The notes: generated by a model not told the origin, from the sequence alone. Counted from the stretch's first letter, positions 33,976-43,358 are shown. The stretch: DNA of 64,000 bases from PALSA-693 sp963780345 (GCA_963780345.1 CAWABU010000006.1:806001-870000), one strand, 5' to 3'. Numbers and translations: made by a program.

Positions 33976-35160
33976 TCACGGCCGCTGGCGGTGGGCTGCG
34001 GGCTCCGGGGGGAGACCCAGGACCCGCTCGCCGATGATGTTGCGCTGGATCTGATCGGTACCGCCGGCGATGGCCACCCCCGGGCTGGCAATACAGGCCT
34101 GCACCACGCTCCCCGCGCTCCGTCGCCGGCCGGCCCGCCCGGCCGCGGCCGGCGCATAGTCCTCGTCGAGCAGTGCGCCGGCGGGGCCAAGAAGGGCCGG
34201 GGCCCATTCCGCCAGCCGACGACCGGTCGTGGACCGGGCCAGCTTCCCGAGCGAGGCTTCCGCGCCAGAACCGCCACGGGCGCGCAACACACCCGACCGC
34301 AGCTGCAGCAACCGCACCACCTCGGCGTCGACCCAGTGCCGCATCAGCTCGGAACGCAGAGCCCGGGCGGCGGGCGAGCTCTTGTCGGGGCGCGCCTGCC
34401 AGGCCGCCAGGACCACGCCGATGGGGCCCTCGCCCCGGTCGCGAGTCCGGTGCCCGCCCGACCGCTCGAGGGCGAGCGTGTGCTGTGACACCGACCAGCC
34501 CTGGTTGATCTCCCCGAGGCGCGCCGAATCGGGCACAGGTACATCGGTAAGCAGAACCTCGGCATAGGCGGCGTGGCCGGTCATCTGGCGCACCGATCGC
34601 ACCTCGATTCCCGGCGCGCCCAGGTCCAGGATGAACTGCGTCAGTCCGGCGTGCCTCGAGGCGTTGGGGTCGGTACGGGCCAGCAGCATGGCCACGTCCG
34701 CCTGGCCGCCCACGGCGCTGCCGACCTTAAGCCCGTTGACGATCCACTCGTCACCGTGGCGTTCGGCACGGGTCGAGAGGGACGCCAGATCCGAACCCGA
34801 ACTGGGCTCACTGTAGAGCTGGGCGCCAATAAGTTCGCCGGAGAAAAAGGGGCGAAGATATCGGCGCTTCTGCTCGTCGCTCCCATAGGCCATGATGCTG
34901 GCGGCGCCCTGGCCGGCGGCGACGGCATTGGTCACCCGGCCACTCGCGGGGGCGCCAGCGGCGGCGAGGCGCTCGTCGATGGCTGGCTGCATGCCGATAA
35001 CCAGCCCCAGCCCGCCGTACCCAACAGGAAACCAGACGTACGCAAGTCCGGCGTCGAACTGAGCCCGCAGGAAGGTAACGGAGTCGGTGGTCGCCGGCGG
35101 ATGCTCACGGAGCAGGCGGTCGATGGCCTCGTCGACGGTCTTGAGCGCTGGCGTGTCCAC
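33976..35160 (-). CDS. Acyl-CoA dehydrogenase
   Basis: 394 residues. Middle FAD domain QLYSEPSSGSDLASLSTRAE (about 114-133), then WIVNGLKVGSAVGGQADVAM. The C-terminal end AGGTDQIQRNIIGERVLGLP is the standard family signature. It introduces a double bond in an acyl-CoA and passes electrons to ETF, whose genes lie only ~2.3 kb to the right. Inner parts are unusually Ala/Arg-rich (residues ~325-365). The MarR-MFS operator begins next to its stop, so the two units are separate. Substrate unknown. Confidence 0.9.
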   Translation of the reverse strand: MDTPALKTVDEAIDRLLREHPPATTDSVTFLRAQFDAGLAYVWFPVGYGGLGLVIGMQPAIDERLAAAGAPASGRVTNAVAAGQGAASIMAYGSDEQKRRYLRPFFSGELIGAQLYSEPSSGSDLASLSTRAERHGDEWIVNGLKVGSAVGGQADVAMLLARTDPNASRHAGLTQFILDLGAPGIEVRSVRQMTGHAAYAEVLLTDVPVPDSARLGEINQGWSVSQHTLALERSGGHRTRDRGEGPIGVVLAAWQARPDKSSPAARALRSELMRHWVDAEVVRLLQLRSGVLRARGGSGAEASLGKLARSTTGRRLAEWAPALLGPAGALLDEDYAPAAAGRAGRRRSAGSVVQACIASPGVAIAGGTDQIQRNIIGERVLGLPPEPAAHRQRP

Positions 35161-35250
35161 AGAAATCGCACCCTACCCACCGCTCACGGGCGAGGTCATC
35201 TCCACGTTGCCCTGGAGGGTGGTCGGCACCTCCGCGGTTAGGATCGGGCC

Positions 35251-35685
35251 ATGGCCGACTCGTCAGAGCACGATCACGACATCGCCATCAAGGGGGGCTC
35301 GATTCTGCTGAGTGATCTTGGCGCCCTGCTGCCCGGCATGGCCGAGATCATGCCGCTCGTCGGACAGCGGATCCACAAGTGCTATTACGCGGGCAAGGCG
35401 CACAACAAGGTGCTGGCCCGCTTTCAGCTTTCCGAAGCGGTGAACCTCATGGAGAAAGGCGCCATTCTCCGGCCGAAGTACACCGACAACATGGACAAGT
35501 TCATCGCCGAAAGCGTCGCCGCGGTCCGCGATTGCATCGAGGCCGAGGACTGGGCGGGATTCGAGACGGCATTCGCGGCGATGATCGAGCAAGCCAACGC
35601 CAACCATGAGTTCTATGACAAGTCGTTCTTGCGCTGGAAGATGCCCGACGAGCCTCCGTCCGACCTGGATCTGACTGCCACCTAG
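35251..35685 (+). CDS. Unrecognised alpha-helical protein, 144 residues
   Basis: Not a family I can name. The protein looks real: low in the Arg/Pro bias of shadow frames, with aromatic and charged residues spread along amphipathic helices. Notable stretches are GQRIHKCYYAGKAHNKVLAR (about 38-57), QLSEAVNLMEKGAILRPKYT and ANHEFYDKSFLRWKMPDEPP. His, Cys and Tyr residues in the first could bind a metal or cofactor. No signal peptide or membrane segment. It is divergent from the acyl-CoA dehydrogenase and convergent with the ETF operon; its last codon is 17 bases from the ETF-quinone oxidoreductase stop. Confidence 0.75.
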   Translation: MADSSEHDHDIAIKGGSILLSDLGALLPGMAEIMPLVGQRIHKCYYAGKAHNKVLARFQLSEAVNLMEKGAILRPKYTDNMDKFIAESVAAVRDCIEAEDWAGFETAFAAMIEQANANHEFYDKSFLRWKMPDEPPSDLDLTAT

Positions 35686-35702
35686 TCTTCGCAGGCAGCC
35701 CA

Positions 35703-37394
35703 CTAGGTCAGGGTGTACTGCGGTCCCGACCCACCTTCGGGGGGTGTGAGCCGGCCCCCCTTGGCGGAGATGGCCCCGCACTGGATGCAGTTTGAGGCGG
35801 CGATATCCACGGTGACCAGGCCGTCGTCGTCGGCCGGGCCGGCGCGGTAGACCTGGGCCGGGCAGAGATGGACCCACAGGTCGGCCAGGTCGGCGGGTAC
35901 CCGCCGGGCCAGACGGATGTGGTTGGGCTGATCGTCGCGAGTCCGGTTACCGGCGGCGTAGACCGACGAGAGCTTGTCGAAAGTGAGCTGACCGTCGGCC
36001 GGCGGGTAGGAGCGGTCCCGGTCGGTGCGGACCACCGGCTGGTAGCTGTCGGGTTCGCCGGCGACTTTGCCGACCGTGAGTCGCCCCCTGGAGACGGTCA
36101 TCAGACCGGCTGCCGCTCCGCCCAGGAAGAAACCCCGGCCGAAGGCCTGGCGGACGTCGCGGGTCTGGTGCAGGTCGCGGCCGATGAAGCCCTGGCGGAC
36201 GGCCTGGTCGTAACCCGCCAGGGCGACCGGCTCGGCGTCGGGGCGCTGCAGGGCGGTGAAGATGGCCTCGGCGGCCAACCGACCCGACTCGATGGCGTAG
36301 TGAATGCCTTTGAGGGTGGGGATGTTGACCAGCCCGACCCCGTCGCCGCAGAGCAACAGGCCGGGGGCGTGTAGCCGGGCCGGCAGGGCGTGATAGCCGC
36401 CGCTCGGGATGGTCTTGGCCCCCCACTCCAGACGCTCGCCTCCCATCAGCAGCGGACGGATGGTGGGATGGGTCTTCAACTCCTGGAGCAGATCGTGCAC
36501 CGACAGGGCGGCGTCGCGGTAGTCCAGACCGACCACCATTCCGATGGCCGCATGCTCGGTGCCGAGCGGGTAGAGGAACGAACCGCCGAACTCCCGATAG
36601 GCGGCCCCGGCCCGGAGCGGCCACCCCATGGTGTGGATGACCTGGCTCAATGGCCGGGGTACCCGCCACACCTCCTTGACCCCCAGCTCCCAGGTTTGCG
36701 GCACCGGTGACCTCAGCCCGAAATGATCCAGGGCCACCCCGGTCAGGTGCCCCTGGGTCCCCTCGGCCAGGACCGTGAAGCGGGCCAGGATGTCGCTGCC
36801 GGGCTCGAAGTTGGCGAGCGGCTCCCCCTCCGGACCCTGGCCCCTCGCTCCTGTGCGTACCCCGACCACCCGGCCGGCGCCGACCAGCAGGGTGTGCGCC
36901 GTGGTCTCGGTCAGCACCATCGCCCCCGCCGCTTCGGCCCGGGTCGCCAGCCATCGGGCCAGCCGCGACAACGAGACGATGACGTGGCCCCGGTTGCGCA
37001 TGGGAGGCGGCGTCGGGATCGGAAGGGCGTGCTGCCCGGTGAGCACATAAACCCGCTCCCCCGGCACCGGCCCGAAGCTGGGCATCGTTTCGAGGCGGCC
37101 GCGACCTCCGATCAGGGCCCGCAATGATATGGGGTTGAGGACGGCCCCCGATAGCAAATGGGAGCCCGTCTGCTGGCCTTTTTCCACCACCGCGACCGGC
37201 ACTTCTCCCAGCGGAGCCCCCACGTCGGGGTGGGCCTCCAGCAGCTGGCCCAGCCGGATGGCACAGGCCAGCCCGGCCGGCCCTGCGCCCACGATGGCGA
37301 CGCCCACCTCGATCTGCTCCGCCCCTCCCCCGCCGGGCTGGTCCACGAACTCGGCAGCACCAAACGGCGGCGGGTACTCGGCCGGCCGCACCAT
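35703..37394 (-). CDS. Electron transfer flavoprotein-quinone oxidoreductase (ETF-QO)
   Basis: 563 residues. FAD-binding GXGXXG: VAIVGAGPAGLACAIRLGQ (about 33-51), GAVLNPISLRAL, and GDGVGLVNIPTLKGIHYAIES. The C-terminal iron-sulfur domain has HLCPAQVY (Cys 511) and NCIQCGAIS (Cys 536, Cys 539). The fourth expected ligand is replaced by Ile 542, so only three of the usual four cysteines are present. It passes electrons from reduced ETF to the membrane quinone pool. It starts immediately after the ETF-alpha stop (TAG then ATG), the last gene of a three-gene operon. Confidence 0.92.
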   Translation of the reverse strand: MVRPAEYPPPFGAAEFVDQPGGGGAEQIEVGVAIVGAGPAGLACAIRLGQLLEAHPDVGAPLGEVPVAVVEKGQQTGSHLLSGAVLNPISLRALIGGRGRLETMPSFGPVPGERVYVLTGQHALPIPTPPPMRNRGHVIVSLSRLARWLATRAEAAGAMVLTETTAHTLLVGAGRVVGVRTGARGQGPEGEPLANFEPGSDILARFTVLAEGTQGHLTGVALDHFGLRSPVPQTWELGVKEVWRVPRPLSQVIHTMGWPLRAGAAYREFGGSFLYPLGTEHAAIGMVVGLDYRDAALSVHDLLQELKTHPTIRPLLMGGERLEWGAKTIPSGGYHALPARLHAPGLLLCGDGVGLVNIPTLKGIHYAIESGRLAAEAIFTALQRPDAEPVALAGYDQAVRQGFIGRDLHQTRDVRQAFGRGFFLGGAAAGLMTVSRGRLTVGKVAGEPDSYQPVVRTDRDRSYPPADGQLTFDKLSSVYAAGNRTRDDQPNHIRLARRVPADLADLWVHLCPAQVYRAGPADDDGLVTVDIAASNCIQCGAISAKGGRLTPPEGGSGPQYTLT

Positions 37395-38369
37395 CTAGGC
37401 GCCCTTGTGCTGGCGCAATCGGGCCAGCAGCTGGGGCACGATGGTGTGCACGTCGCCGACCACGGCCAGATCGCTGAAGTCGAAGATAGGGGCCGCCGGA
37501 TCGGTATTTACGGCCACCACGACCTTGGCGTTTTGCATGCCAACCTGGTGCTGCACGGCCCCGGAGATGCCGAGGGCGACGTACAGTTTCGGCGCCACGG
37601 TCGTGCCGGTCTGGCCGATCTGGGCCGACCGGGGATACCAGCCCGCATACACCGCGGCCCGGGTGGCCCCGACGGCGCCGCCCAGCTCCCGGGCCAGGTC
37701 CTCGGCCAGGGCAAAGTGCTCCGCCGCACCGAGCCCCATGCCGCCGGCCACGATCACGTCGGCGTCGGCCAGCGAGACGCCGTCGTCCTCGGCCGGAAGC
37801 TCACGGCTGGCCACCACGGCGGCCAGAGAGTAAGGCCGGAAGTCGACCGTCACCTCCTCGGTCTCCGGGTCGAGTGGGCCCACCGGGACGGGATCAAACA
37901 CTCCTGGTCGAAACAATCCCACCCGGCGTTCCCCCCGCCAGGCCACCTCGACCAACGTCGAGTCCAGAAACGCCAACCGCCGGGCCGTTGGCTCCCCTGC
38001 TCGCTCGGCCAGGTCCACCAGGTCCCAGTTGAGGCCTGCTCCCAGCCGGGCCGCCAGTCCGGCGGCCACGTCGGCGGCCAGCACCGAGGTCGAGAAGAGC
38101 ACCGTGTCGTAGCCACCGTCGATCACGACCTGTTCCAGGACATCGACGCGCGGCTGCGGCAGCGGCGGATCCAGCAGCTCGCTTCGGGCCAGATGGACCC
38201 GGGCCGCCCCAAGCCGCCCTGCTTCAGCGGCCAGCACATCCAGCTTGCCGCCACCGGCCAGTACCGCCCCCACCGGTTCGGTCGCCAGGCTGGCCGCTCT
38301 GGCCAGCACCCCCGCCGCGCCCGGCAACAGTCCGCCCCGTGCCTGTTCCAGGAAGACCAGAATCTTCAC
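37395..38369 (-). CDS. etfA: Electron transfer flavoprotein subunit alpha
   Basis: 324 residues. The C-terminal FAD-binding domain is clear: VAGGMGLGAAEHFALAEDLA (about 208-227), GATRAAVYAGWYPRSAQIGQ, GTTVAPKLYVALGISGAVQH, and AVNTDPAAPIFDFSDLAVVGD. It pairs with ETF-beta and carries the FAD that takes electrons from acyl-CoA dehydrogenases. Its ATG overlaps the ETF-beta stop by four bases (ATGA), and its stop abuts the ETF-QO start, so the operon is translationally coupled. Confidence 0.95.
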   Translation of the reverse strand: MKILVFLEQARGGLLPGAAGVLARAASLATEPVGAVLAGGGKLDVLAAEAGRLGAARVHLARSELLDPPLPQPRVDVLEQVVIDGGYDTVLFSTSVLAADVAAGLAARLGAGLNWDLVDLAERAGEPTARRLAFLDSTLVEVAWRGERRVGLFRPGVFDPVPVGPLDPETEEVTVDFRPYSLAAVVASRELPAEDDGVSLADADVIVAGGMGLGAAEHFALAEDLARELGGAVGATRAAVYAGWYPRSAQIGQTGTTVAPKLYVALGISGAVQHQVGMQNAKVVVAVNTDPAAPIFDFSDLAVVGDVHTIVPQLLARLRQHKGA

Positions 38370-39136
38370 ACCAGTTGCCGGTCGATCAGGAAGGCCACAA
38401 TCGCCTCGGCCGCCCCCGGCTCCTCATCTACCCGGGCGGCCCTGGCCCTCGCCGGCGGAACCCCCACTCCCTCCACCCGGGTGCCGGCGCCGGCCCGGCC
38501 AGCCGCGGCGGCCGCCAGGCCCACCTCCGCCAGCGTCAGGGTCTCGAGTGGCTTCCGCTTGGCCGCCATCATCCCTTTGAGGGACGTGTAGCGCGGCTCA
38601 TTGATCGCATCACTTACCGACACCAACGCCGGCAGGGGCGCATCGATCACCTCGTCGCCCGCTTCGGTCTGCCGGGTGGCGCGGACCACCTCGCCGACCT
38701 CCAGCTCGGCCGCTTGCGACACAAACGGCCGGCCCACGAGCTCGGCGACCGCGGCCACCAGGAGCCCTCCTACCCCGTCCTCACTCTGCTGTCCAAAGAT
38801 GGTCAGATCGGGCTGTTCCTTAGCCAGCACGGCCGCCAGCACCCGGGCCGTGCCCAGGAGATCCGACCCTTGGGCGCCCTCGTCGCAAACGAGCACGGCC
38901 CGGTCCGCACCCAACGCCAGCACCGTCCGCAACGACTCGGCGGCCGCGGCCGGTCCCATCGACACCGCCACCACCTCGCTGTCGACGGTGCGCTCTTTGA
39001 GCTGCGCCGCCGCCTCCACCGCGTACCGGTCGAAGCGATTCAACTCGCCCGGACCGCTGCGATCCAGGCTCCACGCGGGAGGATCAAGCCGTCGCCGACC
39101 ACTCGGCACATGCTTGACACAGACCACGATTTTCAC
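38366..39136 (-). CDS. etfB: Electron transfer flavoprotein subunit beta
   Basis: 256 residues from GTG 39136. It opens KIVVCVKHVPSG like most ETF-beta proteins and contains LNRFDRYAVEAAAQLKE, VSMGPAAAAESLRTVLALGA, LTIFGQQSEDGVGGLLVAAV and EPRYTSLKGMMAAKRKPLE. It binds AMP and pairs with ETF-alpha. An ATG five codons earlier (39151) is possible, but its GGAGG abuts it. First gene of the operon beta-alpha-QO; the divergent crotonase at 39349 leaves a 212-base shared control region. Confidence 0.95.
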   Translation of the reverse strand: MKIVVCVKHVPSGRRRLDPPAWSLDRSGPGELNRFDRYAVEAAAQLKERTVDSEVVAVSMGPAAAAESLRTVLALGADRAVLVCDEGAQGSDLLGTARVLAAVLAKEQPDLTIFGQQSEDGVGGLLVAAVAELVGRPFVSQAAELEVGEVVRATRQTEAGDEVIDAPLPALVSVSDAINEPRYTSLKGMMAAKRKPLETLTLAEVGLAAAAAGRAGAGTRVEGVGVPPARARAARVDEEPGAAEAIVAFLIDRQLV

Positions 39137-39348
39137 CAGATCCGATCCCATCCTCCGGCCCGAGCGACGACCTCGCCAACCATAACCCGATCCCCATCGG
39201 CGGAGACGTTCGGGCGGGGGCGCCCGGGACGGACCGGTGCAGCAAAGCAGGGCTCCCGATAAGATCCGCCCACAGCCGAGTCTCCGGGCCGCGTTGGGGG
39301 CGCGGCCAAATGGGCAGATGCCGATGCGTGCGATGAGGAGGTTCACCC

Positions 39349-40263
39349 GTGGCCAGAAAGTACATCGACTACGAGACCATCGATGACGGCAGGATCGCCC
39401 GGATCACCCTCAACCGGGTCGAGGCGCGGAACGCCCAGAACCGGGGCCTGCTGGTCGAGCTCGGCGACGCCTTCCTGGAGGCGGAGGGCGACGACCAGGT
39501 CCGGGTGGTCATCCTGGCCGGCGCGGGCCCGCTCTTCTCCTCCGGTCACGATCTCGGATCCAAGGACGCAGTCGCGGAGCGGACCCCGGGCCCGGACTTT
39601 CATCAGAGCTATGCCACGAATGGGGGCAGCCGCAAAGGCGCCGAGGCCCGGATGCTCCAGGAGTGGCACTACTTCTTCCAGAACACCTTCCGCTGGCGGA
39701 ACCTCCGCAAGATCACCATCGCCCAGGTCCAGGGCAGTGTCTACGCCGGGGGCCTGATGCTGATGTGGTGCTGCGACCTCATCGTGGCCGCCGACAACGC
39801 CCTCTTCGCCGACGTGGTCGGCACCCGGCTCGGGATGTGCGGTCTGGAGTACTTCGCCCATCCGTGGGAGTTCGGGCCGCGCAAGGCCAAGGAGCTACTG
39901 CTGACTGGAGACTCGATGGACGCCGAGGAGGCCCATCGCCTCGGCATGGTGTCGAAGGTCTTTCCGGTGGACGAGCTGCCCGAGCGCACCCTGGAGTTCG
40001 CCCGGCGGATCGCCGCCCTGCCGAGCATGACGTCGATCATGATCAAGGAGTCCGTCAACCAGACCGTCGACAACATGGGCTTCTACACCGCCCTGCACGC
40101 CTGTTTCACCTTGCACGAGCTCAACCATTCGCACTGGGCTGAGATCCACGACAACAAGGCCCCGGCGGCCCTGCCCGAAGACGGGATACCCAACTGGCGG
40201 GAGGCGCCGCCGGTCGTGCCGGCCGTCAAAGATCAGGTGAGGGCGCCCGCCCCCACCCGGTAA
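39349..40263 (+). CDS. Enoyl-CoA hydratase/isomerase family protein
   Basis: 304 residues, full crotonase. ITLNRVEARNAQN (about 19-31), oxyanion loop LFSSGHDLGSKD (about 62-73), QVQGSVYAGGLMLMWCCDL and an acidic residue in MCGLEYFAHPWEFG near the expected catalytic position, with a long C-terminal helical tail. It probably hydrates or isomerises an enoyl-CoA. GTG at 39349 has GAGGAGG seven bases upstream. It is divergent from the ETF operon, consistent with fatty-acid-type oxidation. Substrate chain unknown. Confidence 0.92.
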   Translation: MARKYIDYETIDDGRIARITLNRVEARNAQNRGLLVELGDAFLEAEGDDQVRVVILAGAGPLFSSGHDLGSKDAVAERTPGPDFHQSYATNGGSRKGAEARMLQEWHYFFQNTFRWRNLRKITIAQVQGSVYAGGLMLMWCCDLIVAADNALFADVVGTRLGMCGLEYFAHPWEFGPRKAKELLLTGDSMDAEEAHRLGMVSKVFPVDELPERTLEFARRIAALPSMTSIMIKESVNQTVDNMGFYTALHACFTLHELNHSHWAEIHDNKAPAALPEDGIPNWREAPPVVPAVKDQVRAPAPTR

Positions 40264-40295
40264 CTCGACGGGCCCCGACTGACGATGCCGGCCGA

Positions 40296-41288
40296 TCAGG
40301 ACAGCAGCAGTCCGCGCAACGTCTCAGGAACCGAAGGGTCCACCTCCGCCGGGCCGGTGAGGTAACCCTCGATCCCTCCATAGCGCCGCTCCAGCTCAGC
40401 CAGGGCGCCTGCCATGGCCCAGCGGGGCGTACGCAGAATGGCGGCGGCGACCTCGGGTGTAACCCCGCGCTCGTCGCGCAACCGCTCGATGATGGCTTCG
40501 GTGCGAGACGGATCGCGGTACCGCGACGTGAGCTCGTAGTCGTCCAGGATGTCGGCTTCGGAAACTCCCAGCACCGAGAGCAGCAGGGCCGCCACCATGC
40601 CGGTGCGATCCTTGCCGGCGGCGCAATGAAAGACCGCCGGCAGGCGGGCTTCATGGGCCAGGCCGGTCAGGATGCGCCCGAAGATGACAGCGGCGCGTTC
40701 GAGCAGGCGCACGTAAATCCCGGCCAGGAAAGTCTCACCGTCGGCGAGCATGTCGTCGATCGTGGGCAGGGGGACGGTGGTGCTGGTCATGAGGGGGATC
40801 GACTCGACGATGTGCTCCCCATCCGGCAGGACGTTCGGCGTCCCCTCCCGCTCGTCGTCGGAGCGCAGGTCCACGATGGATCGAACGCCCAGCATCCGGA
40901 ACGCCTCGAAATCCGGCGCTTCGAGCACCAGGGCATCCGCACGGAAGACCCGTCCCCAACGGGTTCTGGCCCCGCCGGCGCCCACATAACCCCCCAGATC
41001 CCGGAAGTTGGTGGCGCCCACCAGGCCGACGTTGCGCTCACCGGCGATCAGAGCGGATCCGCCCCCTGACGGGGCGACCGATACGTAGGCGCGCCCGGCC
41101 GGCATGTCGTCGAGAAAGACCCGGCCCAAATCCGCGTCCACTGTCCGGGTGTGCTGATGGTCGATGGCGTCTGGCCGGGTGGCCACGGCGATGTCGACCC
41201 GGTCGCAGTCACCCGCCACCGCCCAGGCCACGACGCCGCGCCGTGCCGCGTCGCGCTCGAAACTGACGTGCGTCACCACCCCGGTCAT
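40296..41288 (-). CDS. Tyrosine-protein phosphatase (dual-specificity-like, CX5R)
   Basis: 330 residues from ATG 41288. The signature loop VFHCAAGKDRTGMVAAL (HCx5R, Cys near residue 204) defines the protein tyrosine phosphatase group, and GATNFRDLGGYVG with VRSIVDLRSDDE fits the Y_phosphatase3 subfamily. The first ~85 residues form a separate small domain with no name. Such enzymes remove phosphate from Tyr or lipid-type substrates; in mycobacteria PtpB is a relative. Six codons further upstream are open, but the start is ambiguous. It is convergent with the crotonase and divergent from the aldo/keto reductase. Confidence 0.88.
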   Translation of the reverse strand: MTGVVTHVSFERDAARRGVVAWAVAGDCDRVDIAVATRPDAIDHQHTRTVDADLGRVFLDDMPAGRAYVSVAPSGGGSALIAGERNVGLVGATNFRDLGGYVGAGGARTRWGRVFRADALVLEAPDFEAFRMLGVRSIVDLRSDDEREGTPNVLPDGEHIVESIPLMTSTTVPLPTIDDMLADGETFLAGIYVRLLERAAVIFGRILTGLAHEARLPAVFHCAAGKDRTGMVAALLLSVLGVSEADILDDYELTSRYRDPSRTEAIIERLRDERGVTPEVAAAILRTPRWAMAGALAELERRYGGIEGYLTGPAEVDPSVPETLRGLLLS

Positions 41289-41415
41289 CGCCACCAACGG
41301 TACCAATCCCTTTTCAGGCCAACGACGGGATCCAGAGCCGGCCGAGCCTTCTATTCTCGCTGGGAGCTGGGAAAGCTACTCGTGTTCATTCGTCGTTCAC
41401 CAAGGAGTCATGTTC

Positions 41416-42369
41416 ATGGAGTACACCACGCTGGGCCGTTCGGGTCTCCACGTGTCGCGCCCGTGTCTCGGGGCGATGATGTTCGGCCACGGCCAGGGCG
41501 CCCCGACCAACGAACAGGAGAGTCGCCGGATCATCGACGCCTTTCTCGACAGCGGCGGGAATTTCATCGACACCGCCAACGTCTACGTGGGGGGCGAGTC
41601 CGAGGAGGTGGTGGGCCGGGCCATCAAGCCCCGGCGGGACGAGGTGGTGCTGGCGACCAAGGGCTTCGGTGCGACGGGCCAGGGCCCCAACGACACCGGC
41701 CTGGGTCGCAAGTATCTCACCCGGGCTCTGGATGCCAGCCTCCGGCGACTCGAGACCGACTACGTCGATCTCTATCAATGCCACCGCTTCGACCCGGACA
41801 CGCCGGTCGAGGAGACCATGGCCACCCTTCACGGCTTCGTGGAAGCCGGCAAAGTCCGATATCTGGGCTGCTCCAACTGGACCGGGTCACAAATCGTCGA
41901 GGCCCAGACCGTCGCCGCCCGCTACGGGTGGAGCCCATTCGTGAGCCTTCAGCCGCGATACTCGCTCACCAGCCGGCGGATCGAGGAAGACGTCCTGCCG
42001 GCGTGTGAGCGGCACGGGCTGGGCACCATGATCTACAGCCCGCTCGGCGGTGGCGTCCTGACCGGGAAGTACCGGCGAGGCGAGGCCCCACCCGAGGGCA
42101 GCCGGGCGGCGCGGGGCGGGTTCTGGCGCAGCATGCTCGACGAGCAGAGTCTCGAGACCGCCGAAGCGGTGGCCAAGGTGGCCGCCGAAATCGGCTCGAC
42201 GCCGACCGCAGTGGCCATGGCCTGGGTGCTCTCGCGCCGGGGTGTCACGTCCGTCATCATGGGGCCTCGCACCTTCGACCAGTACGAGCAGAACATGGAA
42301 GGGTTTGACCTGCAACTGGATCCAGCCCTGATCAAACGCCTCAGCGACGCGTCTCGCTGGGCGCGCTAG
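41416..42369 (+). CDS. Aldo/keto reductase (AKR, YajO-like)
   Basis: 317 residues. MEYTTLGRSGLHVSRPCLGA (1-20) is the classic start. NFIDTANVYVGGESEE (Asp, Tyr), VVLATKGFG (Lys) and YQCHRFDPDTPVEET (His of the tetrad) are present. It reduces or oxidises a carbonyl with NADPH. ATG 41416 is chosen over 41410 because AAGGAG at 41402-41407 is then eight bases away. The stop shares bases with the stop of the convergent DUF2889 gene. Confidence 0.92.
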   Translation: MEYTTLGRSGLHVSRPCLGAMMFGHGQGAPTNEQESRRIIDAFLDSGGNFIDTANVYVGGESEEVVGRAIKPRRDEVVLATKGFGATGQGPNDTGLGRKYLTRALDASLRRLETDYVDLYQCHRFDPDTPVEETMATLHGFVEAGKVRYLGCSNWTGSQIVEAQTVAARYGWSPFVSLQPRYSLTSRRIEEDVLPACERHGLGTMIYSPLGGGVLTGKYRRGEAPPEGSRAARGGFWRSMLDEQSLETAEAVAKVAAEIGSTPTAVAMAWVLSRRGVTSVIMGPRTFDQYEQNMEGFDLQLDPALIKRLSDASRWAR

Positions 42370-43358
42370 TCGTCGAGAGCCGGGAGCAGAGCCGACACAT
42401 CGGCGAGGGCGCGCAGGGCGTCGTTGAGATGCGTGCAGCAATCGATTCCGTTGAGAATCTCCACCACCCGGCCACGGAGGCCCGGCAGCGGCTGGCCCAG
42501 CAACCGGTCCATGTTGGCGGCGGCCGCCGGGCACTCCGCAAACGGGAGGACACGGGGGATCGCCACCAGCGTGGTCACCACCAGTTGATCGGCATCAATC
42601 GTGGCTTCGATGGTGTATTCGTGCACACCGATGAGCCCGAGGCGTTCGTCGGCGCAGCAATCGCGAAAGTGGGCATCAATCCGGTAGGTCGCGCCCTCGG
42701 GCCACACATCCATCCGTCGAGCCCGACGCATGGCGACGCCCGTGAGCGGGTCGAGGTGGTGCCATCCAATCGGATCGTCCGGGTCGACGAGCGGCCCCAC
42801 GACGACCGCCGCGCTGCGAGCTTCCTCGCTGATGGTGCCGTCCGGCTGGAGGGCGGACGAACCAGGGCGAAATCCTGAGCAGACCCCCATCATGGGCCGT
42901 CGAGGAGCGCCGGAATCCCCGCGTGGCGGCCAATCGCTTTTGACGCCCCCGTAGCGTGACCAGGCGAAGCCGCTGATCACGCTGGCCCCGGCAATGTCAT
43001 CGAGCAGCAACGCCAGGGGCGTGTGCCGGCGGCGGTCGTCCGGGATCGCGGCGTCGATGGCCGCCCGCAGACCCCGGCCCGCGGTGGCCCCCACCAGGTC
43101 GGCGATGGTAGGCCGGCCCGGCTCCACCTCGATGTCGTCGATGGTGCGCGTCGGGCTCATTCCCACCCGCATCTCATCCTCGGCCCGCACCACCGCGAGG
43201 CCGTCCCGCTCGGTCTTCAGGTCGCGGGCCCGGCCGGACAGGCGCATCTGGCTGCCGAGGCCGCCGGGCCAGGTCATGTCGATCGAGCTGGTCCGGCGTA
43301 CTGACCCCGGCCGCCGGGCAGGCGGCCGGTCCAGGGGACCCGCGAGCGGCAACCCCAT
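42366..43358 (-). CDS. DUF2889 domain-containing protein
   Basis: 330 residues. The family start VRRTSSIDMTWPGGLGSQMR then LSGRARDL (about residues 19-46) and the later stretches RRMDVWPEGATYRIDAHFRD and HEYTIEATID are DUF2889 landmarks. The role is unknown; in actinobacteria and proteobacteria the gene is often near aromatic or acyl-CoA catabolism. The ATG at 43358 lies 8 bases after the upstream nitroreductase stop (43367), so the two are probably one transcript. The middle part (about residues 115-150) is less conserved. Confidence 0.8.
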   Translation of the reverse strand: MGLPLAGPLDRPPARRPGSVRRTSSIDMTWPGGLGSQMRLSGRARDLKTERDGLAVVRAEDEMRVGMSPTRTIDDIEVEPGRPTIADLVGATAGRGLRAAIDAAIPDDRRRHTPLALLLDDIAGASVISGFAWSRYGGVKSDWPPRGDSGAPRRPMMGVCSGFRPGSSALQPDGTISEEARSAAVVVGPLVDPDDPIGWHHLDPLTGVAMRRARRMDVWPEGATYRIDAHFRDCCADERLGLIGVHEYTIEATIDADQLVVTTLVAIPRVLPFAECPAAAANMDRLLGQPLPGLRGRVVEILNGIDCCTHLNDALRALADVSALLPALDD

